Positions 8,981 to 20,487 are shown, numbered from the stretch's first letter. The stretch is 64,000 nucleotides of DNA from Leisingera methylohalidivorans DSM 14336 (GCF_000511355.1 NC_023135.1:2506371-2570370), one strand, 5' to 3'. A program made the numbers and translations. Notes: generated from the letters alone by a model not told the origin.

Positions 8981-9277
8981 TCAGGTGCGGGACGGAAAGG
9001 GAATGATCTCTGCACTGTCTTGATGATGGCTCAGCACGCCTTCGAGGATGGCCAGCGCTGCGGCGTTTGGGACCGTGCCTGTGTCAGGGTGGAACTTTTC
9101 CCGTGCCTGGCGGCGCAGCATATCCTTGGTCTGCACCCCGTCCATTTGCTTTAGCGCGTCACCCTGATCCGCCAGCGCATCGATCATGAACCGGTTCGCG
9201 GTTACCAGATCATTCAGCGATTGGAGCTTTTCGGTCAGCACCAGCAGCGCCGTGTTCAGATTGGAATGTGCAGACAT
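8981..9277 (-). CDS. conserved hypothetical protein, about 98 residues
   Basis: Start chosen at the ATG at 9277 because GGGGGAAGAG precedes it; an upstream in-frame ATG at 9298 lacks such a site. The product is soluble and helical, with no signal peptide, membrane segment or cysteine. It ends with an acidic-to-aliphatic tail (AEIIPFPS). I do not recognise the family. A TTAA-N7-CTAA sequence resembling a CtrA box lies about 75-90 bp upstream. Confidence 0.7.
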   Translation of the reverse strand: MSAHSNLNTALLVLTEKLQSLNDLVTANRFMIDALADQGDALKQMDGVQTKDMLRRQAREKFHPDTGTVPNAAALAILEGVLSHHQDSAEIIPFPSRT

Positions 9278-9350
9278 TCTCTTCCCCCGGAAGGCCAATA
9301 AGCAACAGCGCCAATTTTAGAGCCTGCCAAGGTGCCGGACAATGCCGAGG

Positions 9351-9365
9351 TTAGCAAATGGTTAA
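9351..9365 (-). promoter_or_regulatory. CtrA-like box upstream of the 98-residue hypothetical
   Basis: On the minus strand the sequence is TTAACCATTTGCTAA, one mismatch from the TTAA-N7-TTAA CtrA consensus and containing the TTAACCAT half-site form. It overlaps the stop of the upstream DUF4166 gene and sits 74-88 bp before the start at 9277. This is consensus matching only. Confidence 0.3.
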
Positions 9366-9907
9366 CGCCTCAGATCCAACTCCGGCAGCACCAGATACCC
9401 GCTGTAACGCACCAGCAGGCCGATTCGCGGCAGGCTGGCAGAAATGTCAAAGCCCAGATGCCCCTCCGGCGTCTCAAATTCGGTTGAGACGCTTTGCGGG
9501 CAAAGGGCTTGGGGCAGCGGCACCCCGAACAGCCGGGCCTTGTCCACCGCGACCACCATTGCCCCCTGCTGCACCGAGACGGACAGCTCCAGTTCAACCA
9601 CCCCGAAGCGTTCCACCGCCCTGCCTGATTGCGGGTCGTACCGCAGGTGCGAACGGGTCAGGAATTTTCCGAAACCGCGCCGCCAGACATGGCCCGGGCC
9701 CTGCGGCGTGACATCCAGCCGGAACCGGGTTTCGGCCATTGGCGGCGGAAAGCCAGCAAGCCCCGCCAGCAGCCGCGCCCAGCGGCCGCCGCCCGCGACC
9801 TTGACCCTGCCGTGGCTGCATTCCGGCGGCTGCGCATGAAACCGCAGCAGGGCCGGCGGCACCTCCAGGTTTTGCGCGGCGATGATGTCGCCGAATGCAT
9901 CCCTCAT
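9362..9907 (-). CDS. DUF4166 domain protein
   Basis: 181 residues resembling DUF4166: an N-terminal LLRFHAQPPECSHGRVKV segment, GFPPP near residue 54, VWRRGFGKF near residue 75, and beta-rich sequence to the end. In other bacteria this domain occurs alone or fused C-terminally to saccharopine-dehydrogenase-like proteins; its biochemical role is not known. The start overlaps the stop of the upstream DCC-family gene by 4 bases (ATGA), so the two are co-transcribed. Confidence 0.72.
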   Translation of the reverse strand: MRDAFGDIIAAQNLEVPPALLRFHAQPPECSHGRVKVAGGGRWARLLAGLAGFPPPMAETRFRLDVTPQGPGHVWRRGFGKFLTRSHLRYDPQSGRAVERFGVVELELSVSVQQGAMVVAVDKARLFGVPLPQALCPQSVSTEFETPEGHLGFDISASLPRIGLLVRYSGYLVLPELDLRR

Positions 9908-10368
9908 GCGGCGAAGCCTCCAACGGCAAACCGGGCACGAACCTCAGGGCCAGGGATCAGGCAAGTATCAAAGCGGCCGAACAGCCTGTACCGGTTGCGG
10001 GCGATGCTGAAGTACAGCGCATCCTTAAGCCGCCCCGGCAGGAACCGGCAGACAGACAAGGCCGGCCAGGGCCCGGGCAGCGCCCGCATTGCGGCGGCAA
10101 AGGCATCCAGCCGCTGATAGGTGCGGCCGCCGACGATCACCAGATTGGTCTCGAACTCATCCGTAGGCAGCCCGTGTTCGCGGTAAAGCTGCTGCCCCAG
10201 CGGCGATTGCGCGGTGGCAAAGGCAAACCGCCCTGCCCGGTCATGGCGCAGCATGAAGCGGAAGAAACCGGAGCACAGCACACAGGTGCCGTCAAAGACG
10301 ATGAGGTTGTCAGATTCCGACACTAGAGGACCGTCTGTTTGTTCAAGTAGATGTCTCACCGGTTGCAT
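9904..10368 (-). CDS. DCC-family thiol-disulfide oxidoreductase-like protein (DUF393)
   Basis: 154 residues with the family signature VFDGTCVLCSGF, giving a CxxC pair at C29 and C32 near the start of a thioredoxin-like fold. A hydrophobic ARNRYRLFGRFDTC segment near the C-terminus is typical of YuxK/DCC proteins. A redox role is suggested by the family, but substrates are unknown. Overlaps DUF4166 by 4 bases; 13 bp separate it from the GIY-YIG-like gene upstream, so all three may share a transcript. Confidence 0.83.
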   Translation of the reverse strand: MQPVRHLLEQTDGPLVSESDNLIVFDGTCVLCSGFFRFMLRHDRAGRFAFATAQSPLGQQLYREHGLPTDEFETNLVIVGGRTYQRLDAFAAAMRALPGPWPALSVCRFLPGRLKDALYFSIARNRYRLFGRFDTCLIPGPEVRARFAVGGFAA

Positions 10369-10381
10369 ATCTGGCAGCTGG

Positions 10382-10849
10382 TTAACCCGTCATATTTGCA
10401 AACGGCAACTTTCCGTGCAGTTTCATAAAAGCCGAGATTAGGCTTTTTTCAACCACTCGCGGCTCTTCTGACGTTCGCTTCCATTGAACCGTCAGATCCA
10501 TTGCGTCAGCCAATTGCCAGATCAGCCGCCAGCCATAATGCCCGGCCGGTTTTCCTGCCCCAAACTTAGCATATGTCAAAATGCGATTCTTCAATGTGGC
10601 TCTCAGGCCGGTGCCGCCAGCCTTGCCAAAATACAGGATTTCAGCACCCTCCACCCATTTCTCTTGCAGTCTGTAGATCGGCACCGTCGGGTCTTTGCCC
10701 TTAAATCGGCCACCGGCGCTGCTAGGCAAAAACGAAACCGTAAATCCGCGCGGCACCACCACCGCATAGACCCCTTGCTCCTGCGGCAAGTCCACCGCCC
10801 CAGTCAACAGGTCGGCAAAGGAGGTTTCCCCTTCATACCCATCGAGCAT
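10382..10849 (-). CDS. GIY-YIG-like protein of unknown function
   Basis: 155 residues. GVYAV at 26-30 and LYFGKAGG at 72-79 sit where GIY and YIG occur in GIY-YIG nucleases, followed by basic residues (R83, R89) and a glutamate at E134, the order of that active site. The resemblance is by eye and the YIG tripeptide is YFG, so catalytic ability is uncertain. GGAGG lies 9 bases before the ATG. The gene's 3' part is visibly lower in GC than its neighbours, compatible with later acquisition. Confidence 0.65.
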   Translation of the reverse strand: MLDGYEGETSFADLLTGAVDLPQEQGVYAVVVPRGFTVSFLPSSAGGRFKGKDPTVPIYRLQEKWVEGAEILYFGKAGGTGLRATLKNRILTYAKFGAGKPAGHYGWRLIWQLADAMDLTVQWKRTSEEPRVVEKSLISAFMKLHGKLPFANMTG

Positions 10850-10865
10850 GATGCACTTCCTCCAA

Positions 10866-10894
10866 CAAAAAAGGCGCCCCGCGGGGCGCCTTTT
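10866..10894 (-). terminator. rho-independent terminator after rpoD
   Basis: A perfect GGCGCCCC-GC-GGGGCGCC hairpin (10873-10890) begins 9 bases after the rpoD stop and is followed on the minus strand by TTTTTT. This is the clearest intrinsic terminator in the window. Confidence 0.9.
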
Positions 10895-10898
10895 AAAT

Positions 10899-12884
<1,986 letters not shown>

Positions 12885-13018
12885 TCAATGCTCCTACTCA
12901 GGGGCTGCGGGGCGATTCGGGTCGCGCGAATCATTAGCGCGATTCTCTGATTCGTCACCCCGTTTACCCAATTTTCCTGTGCTCTTCCTTAGCAAAACGC
13001 AGAATCATCCGATCTGCG

Positions 13019-15016
13019 TCATTTACCGGAAAAGCCGATCCGGTCCAAAAGGGCGCCGAATGCGTCGCGCTCATCGCGGTTGAGCCGCGCGCCGTTCTCG
13101 CCCACATCATACTGCGCCTGGTCCTCATTCTCGCTGCGCACCGCCTTGTTCTTGGCCTCGGCTGCCTGCCGCAACCGCCAGGTCAGCGCCTCATCTGCAA
13201 GGCCGCCCAGATCCTCTTCGGCCTCCGCCAGTTCCGCGTCCAGCCCGCGCCGCGCTTCCAGCTTTGCAAACTCCTCGGCCAGGGTCATGCTGGCCAGCTC
13301 GGTGTCGCCGGGTTTGCGCAGGCAAGGGGTAATTCCGACATGGCGAAGGCCAAAGAGGTTTTCAAGGGCATGCGGCCCCAAAGACCAGTCGATTTCCTCG
13401 CGCAGACGCTCCGGTGCGCTGATACCGTGGCGCAGCACCATGTCGCGCAGCGCCGCCAGATCCGGGTCGGCACACTGGAGGCGCTCCAGGCTGGTCTCGA
13501 ATTCGGGGATCACAGCCGGGGTGGTGATCGCCGTGGCCAGGATCACCGCTTCGCGCATTGCAGCAAAATATTCGTCCTCGGCACCTGCCACCAGCGAGGC
13601 GCGGGTGGTTGCCCGCGGCTGCGGGATCGGGCCAAATCCCTTGCCGGGCTTCCAGGGCGGACGGGTGCCATCGCGGAAGCCGCCGCCGCGGGAACCGCGC
13701 TGCTGGAAACTGCTTTCGCCGCCGCTGCGGGTGCCGCGGAACAGTTGCCAGCGCATCTCCTTGACGTCTTCGCCGTAGTGTTTGCGGATCGACGGGTCGC
13801 GGATCAGCTTGATCTTTTCGCGCAGGCTTTTGTCCAGCGACGCTTTGCGCTCGGGGCTGTCGAACACCTTGCCCTCGGTCTCGCGCTGCCACAGCAGTTT
13901 GACCATCGGCATCGCCTGATCCAGCACCGCCTGCACCGCCTCCGGGCCTTGGCTGCGGATCATGTCGTCAGGATCCTTGCCCTCGGGCATGATGGCAAAG
14001 CGCAGGGACTTGCCCGCCTCCAGCAGCGGCAGCGCCAGATCGATAAGCCGCATGGCGGCCCGGATGCCGGCTTTGTCGCCGTCCAAGGCGATGATCGGCT
14101 CGTCCGACATCCGCCACAGCATCTGCAGCTGGTTTTCAGTGATCGCGGTGCCCAGCGGCGCAACAGAAGACTGAAAACCGCCCTCAGCCAGCGCAATCAC
14201 ATCCATATAGCCCTCGGCCACGATCAGCGAAGACCCCCGCCCGGAGGCAGCCCGGGCAGGCCCGTGATTATACAGGCTGCGGCCCTTGTCGAACAGCTCA
14301 GTCTCCGGCGAGTTCAGGTATTTGGCGTTGTCATTGGGGTCCATCGCACGGCCGCCAAAGGCAATCGCCCGGCCCCGCGCATCGCGGATTGGGAACATGA
14401 TCCGGTTGCGGAACGTGTCATAAGGATTGCCGCCCTTGTTCGATGGCTTGGCCAGGCCCGCGCCGATGATCAGGTCCTCGGGGACGTTTTTGCCGCGCAG
14501 GGCATCCCACAGGTTCTGCCAGCCATCAGGGGCAAAGCCGATCTCCCAGCGATCCAGCGCCTGCGCGGTCAGCCCGCGGCGCTGCAAATATCCGCGGGCG
14601 TCATGGGCAGCGCTGGTTTTGAGCTGCAGGCGGAAGAATTGCACCGCCTGTTCCATCACCTCCGCCAGCAGGGCCCGGCGGTCCTGTTTCTCCTGCGCGC
14701 GCGGGTCGCGCTTTGGCATTTCCATGCCCGCCTCCTGCGCCAGGATCTCCACCGCCTCCATGAAACCGACATTCTCGGTTTCCTGAACAAACTTCAACGC
14801 ATCGCCCTTGGCGTGGCAGCCGAAGCAATAATAGAATCCCTTGCGGTCCTCGACATGGAAAGAGGCGGTCTTTTCGTGGTGGAAGGGGCACGGGCTCCAG
14901 AAGTCCCCTTTGCCCGGCTGCGACTTGCGCTGATCCCACATGACCTTGCGCCCGACAACATCAGAGATACTGATGCGGGTGCGCAATTCATCCAGAAAGC
15001 CGGGCGGCAGGGACAT
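13019..15016 (-). CDS. dnaG: DNA primase DnaG
   Basis: 665 residues. The N-terminal CHC2 zinc ribbon uses C43, H46, C64 and C67 (CPFH...CFGC). The TOPRIM core follows with LIVAEGYMD near residue 262 and DGDKAG further on. The C-terminal third is the less conserved helicase-binding region. DnaG makes the RNA primers for replication. The gene starts 1 bp after the stop of a small secreted-protein gene, so the two are coupled, and rpoD follows after 134 bp. Confidence 0.97.
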   Translation of the reverse strand: MSLPPGFLDELRTRISISDVVGRKVMWDQRKSQPGKGDFWSPCPFHHEKTASFHVEDRKGFYYCFGCHAKGDALKFVQETENVGFMEAVEILAQEAGMEMPKRDPRAQEKQDRRALLAEVMEQAVQFFRLQLKTSAAHDARGYLQRRGLTAQALDRWEIGFAPDGWQNLWDALRGKNVPEDLIIGAGLAKPSNKGGNPYDTFRNRIMFPIRDARGRAIAFGGRAMDPNDNAKYLNSPETELFDKGRSLYNHGPARAASGRGSSLIVAEGYMDVIALAEGGFQSSVAPLGTAITENQLQMLWRMSDEPIIALDGDKAGIRAAMRLIDLALPLLEAGKSLRFAIMPEGKDPDDMIRSQGPEAVQAVLDQAMPMVKLLWQRETEGKVFDSPERKASLDKSLREKIKLIRDPSIRKHYGEDVKEMRWQLFRGTRSGGESSFQQRGSRGGGFRDGTRPPWKPGKGFGPIPQPRATTRASLVAGAEDEYFAAMREAVILATAITTPAVIPEFETSLERLQCADPDLAALRDMVLRHGISAPERLREEIDWSLGPHALENLFGLRHVGITPCLRKPGDTELASMTLAEEFAKLEARRGLDAELAEAEEDLGGLADEALTWRLRQAAEAKNKAVRSENEDQAQYDVGENGARLNRDERDAFGALLDRIGFSGK

Positions 15017-15017
15017 A

Positions 15018-15356
15018 TCAGTTCGACTTCAGCTGGTTCTGCATCGACTGGATCTGATCCCAGTTCTGCAGGCACTGTTCCTCGAACAGCGCACCGAGGT
15101 CGGCGTTCTTCAGGTCGCGCCGCTTCATCGCGTAGACATGGCTCGTCAGCTGCGGGATCGCCTTGGAATAGGTCTCAGGCCAGTCCGGTTCGCTCTCCAG
15201 AATCGCCTGCTCCACCTCTTGCTGTTTCACCCGGTCCAGCCGCGCCTGCTGCACTGCAGCCATGACCTGCCCTTGGTATTTGCAGCTTTGTTCTTTGGTT
15301 TCAGAAGCATAGGCCGGAGCCGCCAGCAAGGCGGCTGCAAGGGCGATGCGGATCAT
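15018..15356 (-). CDS. small secreted hypothetical protein upstream of dnaG
   Basis: 112 residues with a signal peptide (MIRIALAAALLAAPAYASE). The mature part is helical and charged with two cysteines, C25 (SCKYQG) and one near residue 94 (EEQCLQN), which might pair in the periplasm. I do not recognise the family. It ends one base before the dnaG start, so it is transcribed with dnaG; a functional link to replication is not implied. Confidence 0.75.
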   Translation of the reverse strand: MIRIALAAALLAAPAYASETKEQSCKYQGQVMAAVQQARLDRVKQQEVEQAILESEPDWPETYSKAIPQLTSHVYAMKRRDLKNADLGALFEEQCLQNWDQIQSMQNQLKSN

Positions 15357-15393
15357 AGATGCGCTCCGGGAATCAGTTGGTGATCCCCAGAGA

Positions 15394-15939
15394 TTACCCC
15401 CGCGCCGCGACAGCTTCCATCGCTGTTTTCAAATCATGCACAAGCGTTTTCGCCATCGAGCGGAACACCATGATCTGAAACGCCTGCGGACCGGTTCGCG
15501 TCACTGACGCCATCATGTGCTTCAGCTCGGCCCGCACGGTATGGCCGCGCTTGAACACCGCCCCGCGCAGATCGACCGGCACCAGGCGCGCCAGCACGTC
15601 CTCGGCGCCCGCGCCCTCCAGCCGCACCACGGCCCAAGCGTCGCTTTGATCCGTCAGCGCGGCGTGCGCGGCCAGCTTATCCTCCGGCGCAGGCCCCATC
15701 AGCAGTGCTGCGTCCCGCCCGAACCAGACCGCGCGGCTGCCCGCCTTTCCGGTGGCGCGGTTCGGGGCCGGGAAGGACATGCCATGCGCCGCCTCCAGCG
15801 CCTTGCTCAGCGCCTCCCGCTGGCCTTTGAAGGGCGCCACGGACCAGATATTACCGAGGTGCTCCTCGGTCAGGCTCATGCCGCCGATTGTTGCCGGCAG
15901 CAGCCCTTCACAGGGGCTCTTTGCAGTCAGTTCAGCCAC
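15394..15939 (-). CDS. soxG: sarcosine oxidase gamma subunit
   Basis: 181 residues from a GTG at 15939, chosen because AAGGAG lies 9 bases upstream inside the soxA end; it overlaps soxA by 8 bases. A second GTG two codons earlier is too close to that site. The sequence fits SoxG, the smallest structural partner of the alpha subunit's folate-binding half (GAVFKRGHTVRAELKHMMAS; QAFQIMVFRSMAKTLVHDL). It is the last gene of soxBDAG. The complex oxidises sarcosine to glycine, passing the one-carbon unit to tetrahydrofolate and producing hydrogen peroxide. Confidence 0.87.
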   Translation of the reverse strand: MAELTAKSPCEGLLPATIGGMSLTEEHLGNIWSVAPFKGQREALSKALEAAHGMSFPAPNRATGKAGSRAVWFGRDAALLMGPAPEDKLAAHAALTDQSDAWAVVRLEGAGAEDVLARLVPVDLRGAVFKRGHTVRAELKHMMASVTRTGPQAFQIMVFRSMAKTLVHDLKTAMEAVAARG

Positions 15940-18877
15940 GGGCACGGTCTCCTTCGGGATCAAAGAACACAGGGGATACAACCTCGCACAGGGTATCAGC
16001 ACCGCGCATATGGTCGATCAGGCGCACGGTTTCGCCGATCCGCTCCGGCCCTTCTTTCAGAAAGGCAAGGCCGATGGGATGCCCCAAAGCCGGCGAATAG
16101 CCGGCCGAAGTCACATAGCCCTGGTCATAAATCCGCTCCACCGGGTCGCCCGGGTTGAACAGATGCGCACCGGCGGTGATTTCCTTGGCCGCGCCAACCG
16201 GCTTCAATCCCACCAGGCGCATCCGGTCTTCGGCCATCAGCCCCTCGCGGGTGGACATGGGTTTACCGAGAAAGTCCTTCTTCTTGGACATCATCCCCTG
16301 CAGACCAAGGTCAAAGGCGGTCACGGTGCCGTTAATCTCGGCATGGGTGATCAGGCCCTTCTCGATTCGCAGCACATTCAGCGCTTCCATGCCATAGGCT
16401 CCGCCCCCCATCGCCTCCGCCCGCTTCAGCAACTCACGGAACAGGCTCTCGCCATAGCGTGCAGGCACCGCAACCTCATATGCATGCTCACCCGAGAAGG
16501 AGATCCGGAACAGCCGCCCCTTGACGCCCATCACCGTGGCCTCGCCGCAGCCCATGAAGGGCCAGGTTTCGCCGTTCACATCCTCGTCCAGCAGGCCGTT
16601 CAGCAGCTCCTGCGACTTCGGCCCCGCAACGGCAAACTGTGCCCATTGCTCGGTCACTGAGGTGAAGCGCACATCCCACTCCGGGTACAGCGCCTGGGAG
16701 ACAAACTCCATATGCGCCATCACCTGCCCCGCAGCGGCGGTGGTGGTGGTCATCACATAATGGTTCTCCCCCAGCCGCGCGGTGGTGCCGTCGTCCATGA
16801 CGAAGCCATCCTCGCGCAGCATCAGCCCATAGCGGACCTTGCCCGCCTTCAGGGTGCTGAAGGTGTTGGTGTAGAGGTGATCCAGGAACTTGCCCGCATC
16901 GGTACCCTGTATGTCGATCTTGCCCAAAGTGGAGACATCGCAGATGCCCACAGCCTTGCGGACCATAGTGACTTCCCGGTCGCAGGACTGGCGCCAGCTG
17001 GTTTCCCCCGGCTTCGGGTAATAGGCGGCGCGGTACCACAGGCCCACTTCCAGCTGATGCGCGCCGCGCGCGTCGCTTTCGGCGTGCGAGGTGAGGAAGC
17101 GCTGCGGCTTGAAGCCCTCATCCGTGGCCCCTGCCCCCATCGCGCCTAGCGACACCGGCACAAACGGCGGGCGGAAGGTGGTGGTGCCGGTCTCGGGGAT
17201 CGTCCGGCCCGTTGCATCCGCCAGCACCGCCAATGCCGCAACGTTGGAGTTCTTGCCCTGATCGGTCGCCATGCCCTGGGTAGTGTACCGCTTCATATGC
17301 TCGACCGAGCGGAAATTCTCGACCGCGGCCTGTTTCACATCCTTGACGGTCACGTCGTTCTGGAAGTCGAGCCAGGCCCGGCCCTTGCCCGGCACCGCCC
17401 ACAAGGCGGCGATGCGGTAGGGATCATCCTCCGCATCCGGCAGGTCGGAAACGGTGGATTTAAGGCCCAGCGCCTCCACCACTTTGCCAGCAGCCTCAGC
17501 GCCTTCGCGCAGCGCCCCAGCGGTGGAGAACGTGCCGTTGCAGGCGCCTGCCGTGACTATGCCCGGCACAGCTCTCTCAGCGGGCACAAAGGCCAGCGCA
17601 TCGCGTTTCCAAACAGGGCGGCTGTTCAGGTGGCAGGTCAGATGCACCGACGGATTCCAGCCGCCGGACATCGCCAGGCAATCGGTCTGGATCTTCTCCT
17701 CGCCCTTGACCGAGCGCACGGTGATGCTTTCCACCCGATGCCGGCCGGCAGAGCCGCAGACCTGCGCCCCCTTGATCACCTGATAGGGTCCGCCGTCCGG
17801 CGCCTCGTGGCGGCTGTCGATCACCGCCGCGATATGCACGCCAGCGTCATGCAGATCGCGCGCTGTGCGGTGGGCCTGGTCATTGTTGGCAAAGACTGTC
17901 ACCCGCTCCCCCGGCGCCACGCCCCAGCGGTTCAGATAGGCGCGCACGGCGCCCGCCATCATGATGCCCGGCCGGTCGTTGTTGCGGAAGGCCACCGGGC
18001 GCTCAATCGCACCCGCCGCCAGCACCGCGTGTTTGGCCGCAATCCGCCAGAAACATTCGCGCGGCAGATGGCCGCCCTTCAGCGAATGGCGCCGCGGCAG
18101 GTGATGCGAGACGCGCTCCAGCGCGCCATAGGTGCCCTGATCATAGGCGCCGGTGACAGCGGTGCGGGTCATCAGCCGCACATTGTCCATCGCCTCCAGC
18201 TCAGCCAGCACATCAGCGGCCCACTCATGGCCAGGCTTGCCGCCGATTTCCTCGCGCTCAGCCAGCAGACGGCCGCCCATGCGGCTGTCTTCTTCAGCCA
18301 GGATCACATCGGCCCCGGCCCGGCCCGCGGTCAGCGCCGCCATCAGCCCGGCAGGCCCGGAACCGATCACCAGCACGTCGCAAAAGGCAAAGGCTTTCTC
18401 ATAGCGGTCCTGATCCGCCTCGCCGGACAACGCGCCTAGCCCCGCCGCATTGCGGATCAGCGGTTCATAGATCTTTTCCCAGAACGCCGCCGGCCACATG
18501 AATGTCTTGTAGTAGAACCCCGCGGTAAAGAAAGGTGCCGCCAGATCATTGACCGCCATCACATCGCGTTCGACCGAGGGCCAGCAATTCTGGCTGCGGG
18601 CCTCCAGCCCCTCGAAAATCTCCTGCTGGGTGGCGCGCAGATTGGGATCCTGCTGGCCGCCGGTGCCGATGGTCACCAGCGCGTTCGGCTCCTCGCTGCC
18701 GGCGGTCAGCACCCCGCGCGGACGGTGGTATTTGAACGACCGCCCCATCAGATGCACATCATTTGCCAGCAAGGCAGCGGCCAGCGTATCGCCCTCCAGC
18801 CCCATCATATGGCGGCCGTTGAAGGCGAAAGTAATCGGTTTTGCGCCCTGATTCAGCCCTTTTCCGGGAAGTCTCAT
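15932..18877 (-). CDS. soxA: sarcosine oxidase alpha subunit
   Basis: 981 residues, the usual length. The order is an N-terminal ferredoxin-like segment, a dinucleotide-binding FAD/NAD domain (VLVIGSGPAGLMAA near residue 169), and a C-terminal aminomethyltransferase (GcvT-like) half that binds tetrahydrofolate. It overlaps soxD by 4 bases and soxG by 8, so translation of the operon is coupled. The role is oxidative demethylation of sarcosine, probably the last step of glycine betaine breakdown in this organism. Confidence 0.95.
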   Translation of the reverse strand: MRLPGKGLNQGAKPITFAFNGRHMMGLEGDTLAAALLANDVHLMGRSFKYHRPRGVLTAGSEEPNALVTIGTGGQQDPNLRATQQEIFEGLEARSQNCWPSVERDVMAVNDLAAPFFTAGFYYKTFMWPAAFWEKIYEPLIRNAAGLGALSGEADQDRYEKAFAFCDVLVIGSGPAGLMAALTAGRAGADVILAEEDSRMGGRLLAEREEIGGKPGHEWAADVLAELEAMDNVRLMTRTAVTGAYDQGTYGALERVSHHLPRRHSLKGGHLPRECFWRIAAKHAVLAAGAIERPVAFRNNDRPGIMMAGAVRAYLNRWGVAPGERVTVFANNDQAHRTARDLHDAGVHIAAVIDSRHEAPDGGPYQVIKGAQVCGSAGRHRVESITVRSVKGEEKIQTDCLAMSGGWNPSVHLTCHLNSRPVWKRDALAFVPAERAVPGIVTAGACNGTFSTAGALREGAEAAGKVVEALGLKSTVSDLPDAEDDPYRIAALWAVPGKGRAWLDFQNDVTVKDVKQAAVENFRSVEHMKRYTTQGMATDQGKNSNVAALAVLADATGRTIPETGTTTFRPPFVPVSLGAMGAGATDEGFKPQRFLTSHAESDARGAHQLEVGLWYRAAYYPKPGETSWRQSCDREVTMVRKAVGICDVSTLGKIDIQGTDAGKFLDHLYTNTFSTLKAGKVRYGLMLREDGFVMDDGTTARLGENHYVMTTTTAAAGQVMAHMEFVSQALYPEWDVRFTSVTEQWAQFAVAGPKSQELLNGLLDEDVNGETWPFMGCGEATVMGVKGRLFRISFSGEHAYEVAVPARYGESLFRELLKRAEAMGGGAYGMEALNVLRIEKGLITHAEINGTVTAFDLGLQGMMSKKKDFLGKPMSTREGLMAEDRMRLVGLKPVGAAKEITAGAHLFNPGDPVERIYDQGYVTSAGYSPALGHPIGLAFLKEGPERIGETVRLIDHMRGADTLCEVVSPVFFDPEGDRARG

Positions 18878-19143
18878 GGTTCACCTCCCAGCCCGGCCTC
18901 GGCCGCCAGCTGCACAGCCAGAATCTCATGGGTCGCAGTATCACGGGTCACTTTGAGCCAGGAGTTGCAGCCCATCTCGTGGTACCACAGCTCATCCAGC
19001 GGCCCTGCCGGATTCTCGCGCAAGTTCACATATTCATGCCAGGCGTCCAGACCGGCCCCCGCAGCCGGGCGCACAAGTGCGGCACCCTTATAATAGAATT
19101 CGCGGCGGTCTCTTTCACCGCAGAGCGGACAGGCAATCCTCAT
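18874..19143 (-). CDS. soxD: sarcosine oxidase delta subunit
   Basis: 89 residues with the zinc-binding pattern of SoxD: C5 and C8 (CPLC) near the start, then H55 and C59 (WYHEMGCNSW). It is a small structural subunit of the heterotetramer. AAGGGCG lies upstream of the ATG. The 90 bp between soxB and soxD hold a GC hairpin and a recurrent GGAGTATTT element that may affect relative expression within the operon. Confidence 0.95.
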   Translation of the reverse strand: MRIACPLCGERDRREFYYKGAALVRPAAGAGLDAWHEYVNLRENPAGPLDELWYHEMGCNSWLKVTRDTATHEILAVQLAAEAGLGGEP

Positions 19144-19154
19144 GACCAGCGCCC

Positions 19155-19217
19155 TTTCATCTTTGCAAAAATACTCCGGGATTGAGACCGCAAGGCCGAG
19201 GGGGCAGCGCCCCCTGC
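19155..19217 (-). repeat. recurrent GGAGTATTT element, copy A, with GC hairpin
   Basis: Read on the minus strand: a hairpin GGGGGC-GCT-GCCCCC (19200-19214), then about 20 bases, then CCCGGAGTATTTTTGCAAAGATGAA (19156-19180 region). The core GGAGTATTT followed by AAAGATGAA recurs near 34991 (plus) and, more loosely, near 61745 (minus). Here it lies between soxB and soxD, close to the soxD ribosome site. Confidence 0.6.
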
Positions 19218-19233
19218 AAGACCAAGCACAAAA

Positions 19234-20487
19234 TCAATGCAGGTTATGCTGCGCACCGGTCCCCTCCTCATCCATCAGGCCATGTCCGCTGCGGAAACGG
19301 TCCAGCTTCAATTTCGTGGCCGCCCCGTGCGGGCGGTCCGTGGCGATCAGATGGGCATAAACATGGCCCGAGCCCGGCGTCGCCTTGAAGCCGCCGTAAC
19401 ACCAGCCGCAGTTCAGGTAGAGTCCGTCTATTGGCGAATGATCAATGATCGGCGAGCCATCGGGCGTCATGTCCATGATGCCGCCCCAGCTGCGCAACAG
19501 CCGCGCCTTGCTGACTGCCGGCACCATCGCCACGAAGCTTTCCATCGTGTGTTCCACCATCGGCAGGTTCCCCCGCGCCGCATAGGAGCTGTAGAAATCC
19601 AGGTAGCTGCCAAACACCAGTCCGCCCTTGTCCGACTGGCTGATGTAAAGATGCCCCTCGGCAAAGGTGATCACATGATCCACGATCGGCTTCAGCCCTT
19701 CCGAGACAAAGGCCTGCAGCACGTGGCTCTCAATCGGCAGAGTCAACCCTGCCATCGCCGCCACCTGGCCAGAGCGGCCTGCGGCGGCCAGCGCCACCTT
19801 CCTGGCCCGGATCGGGCCGCGTGCGGTCTGCACGCCCACGACCTTGCCGTTTTCCACGTCGATGCCGGTCACTTCGCAGTTCTGGATCAGATCCACCCCG
19901 CGCATGTCGGCACCGCGGGCATAGCCCCAGGCCACGGCGTCATGGCGCGCAGTTCCTGCACGGCGCTGCATCAGCCCGCCCATGATCGGGAAGCGGTTAT
20001 TGTCAAAATTCAGGAACGGCGCCAGTTCACGAACCTGATCGCGGCTCAAAAGCTCAGCATCGTCCCCCTGATTGATGATCGCGTTGCCCCGGCGCACCGC
20101 CGCATCGCGCTGGCCGTCATTGTGGTACAGGTTGAGGATGCCGCGCTGGGACATCATCGCGTTGTAGTTCAGATCCTGCTCCATCCCTTCCCACAGTTTC
20201 AGCGAGTGGGAATAGAACTCGGAATTGCCCGGCAAGTAGTAGTTCGCCCGCACAATGGTGGTGTTGCGCCCCACATTGCCGCCGCCAAGATAGCCTTTCT
20301 CCAGCACCGCCACATTGGTAATGCCGTGCTCCTTGGCCAGGTAATACGCGGTTGCCAGACCATGGCCGCCGCCGCCGATAATCACCACGTCATACTCGGT
20401 CCTGGGCTCGGGGTCGCGCCAGTGCGGCGTCCAGCCCTTGTTTCCGGTGAGCCCCTCTTTGAGCACACGCCATCCCGAAAACCGCAT
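19234..20487 (-). CDS. soxB: sarcosine oxidase beta subunit
   Basis: 417 residues from the ATG at 20487, preceded by GGGGAGGGATGAC; an in-frame ATG 18 bases earlier falls within that site. The N-terminal FAD-binding motif VVIIGGGGHGLATA (about residues 35-48) and the DAO-type fold, ending in YLNCGWCYGGFKATPGSG, are characteristic. This subunit holds the catalytic flavin site that oxidises sarcosine. It is the first gene of soxBDAG; the promoter should be in the 270 bp upstream, which also contains the glutamate dehydrogenase terminator. Confidence 0.95.
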   Translation of the reverse strand: MRFSGWRVLKEGLTGNKGWTPHWRDPEPRTEYDVVIIGGGGHGLATAYYLAKEHGITNVAVLEKGYLGGGNVGRNTTIVRANYYLPGNSEFYSHSLKLWEGMEQDLNYNAMMSQRGILNLYHNDGQRDAAVRRGNAIINQGDDAELLSRDQVRELAPFLNFDNNRFPIMGGLMQRRAGTARHDAVAWGYARGADMRGVDLIQNCEVTGIDVENGKVVGVQTARGPIRARKVALAAAGRSGQVAAMAGLTLPIESHVLQAFVSEGLKPIVDHVITFAEGHLYISQSDKGGLVFGSYLDFYSSYAARGNLPMVEHTMESFVAMVPAVSKARLLRSWGGIMDMTPDGSPIIDHSPIDGLYLNCGWCYGGFKATPGSGHVYAHLIATDRPHGAATKLKLDRFRSGHGLMDEEGTGAQHNLH

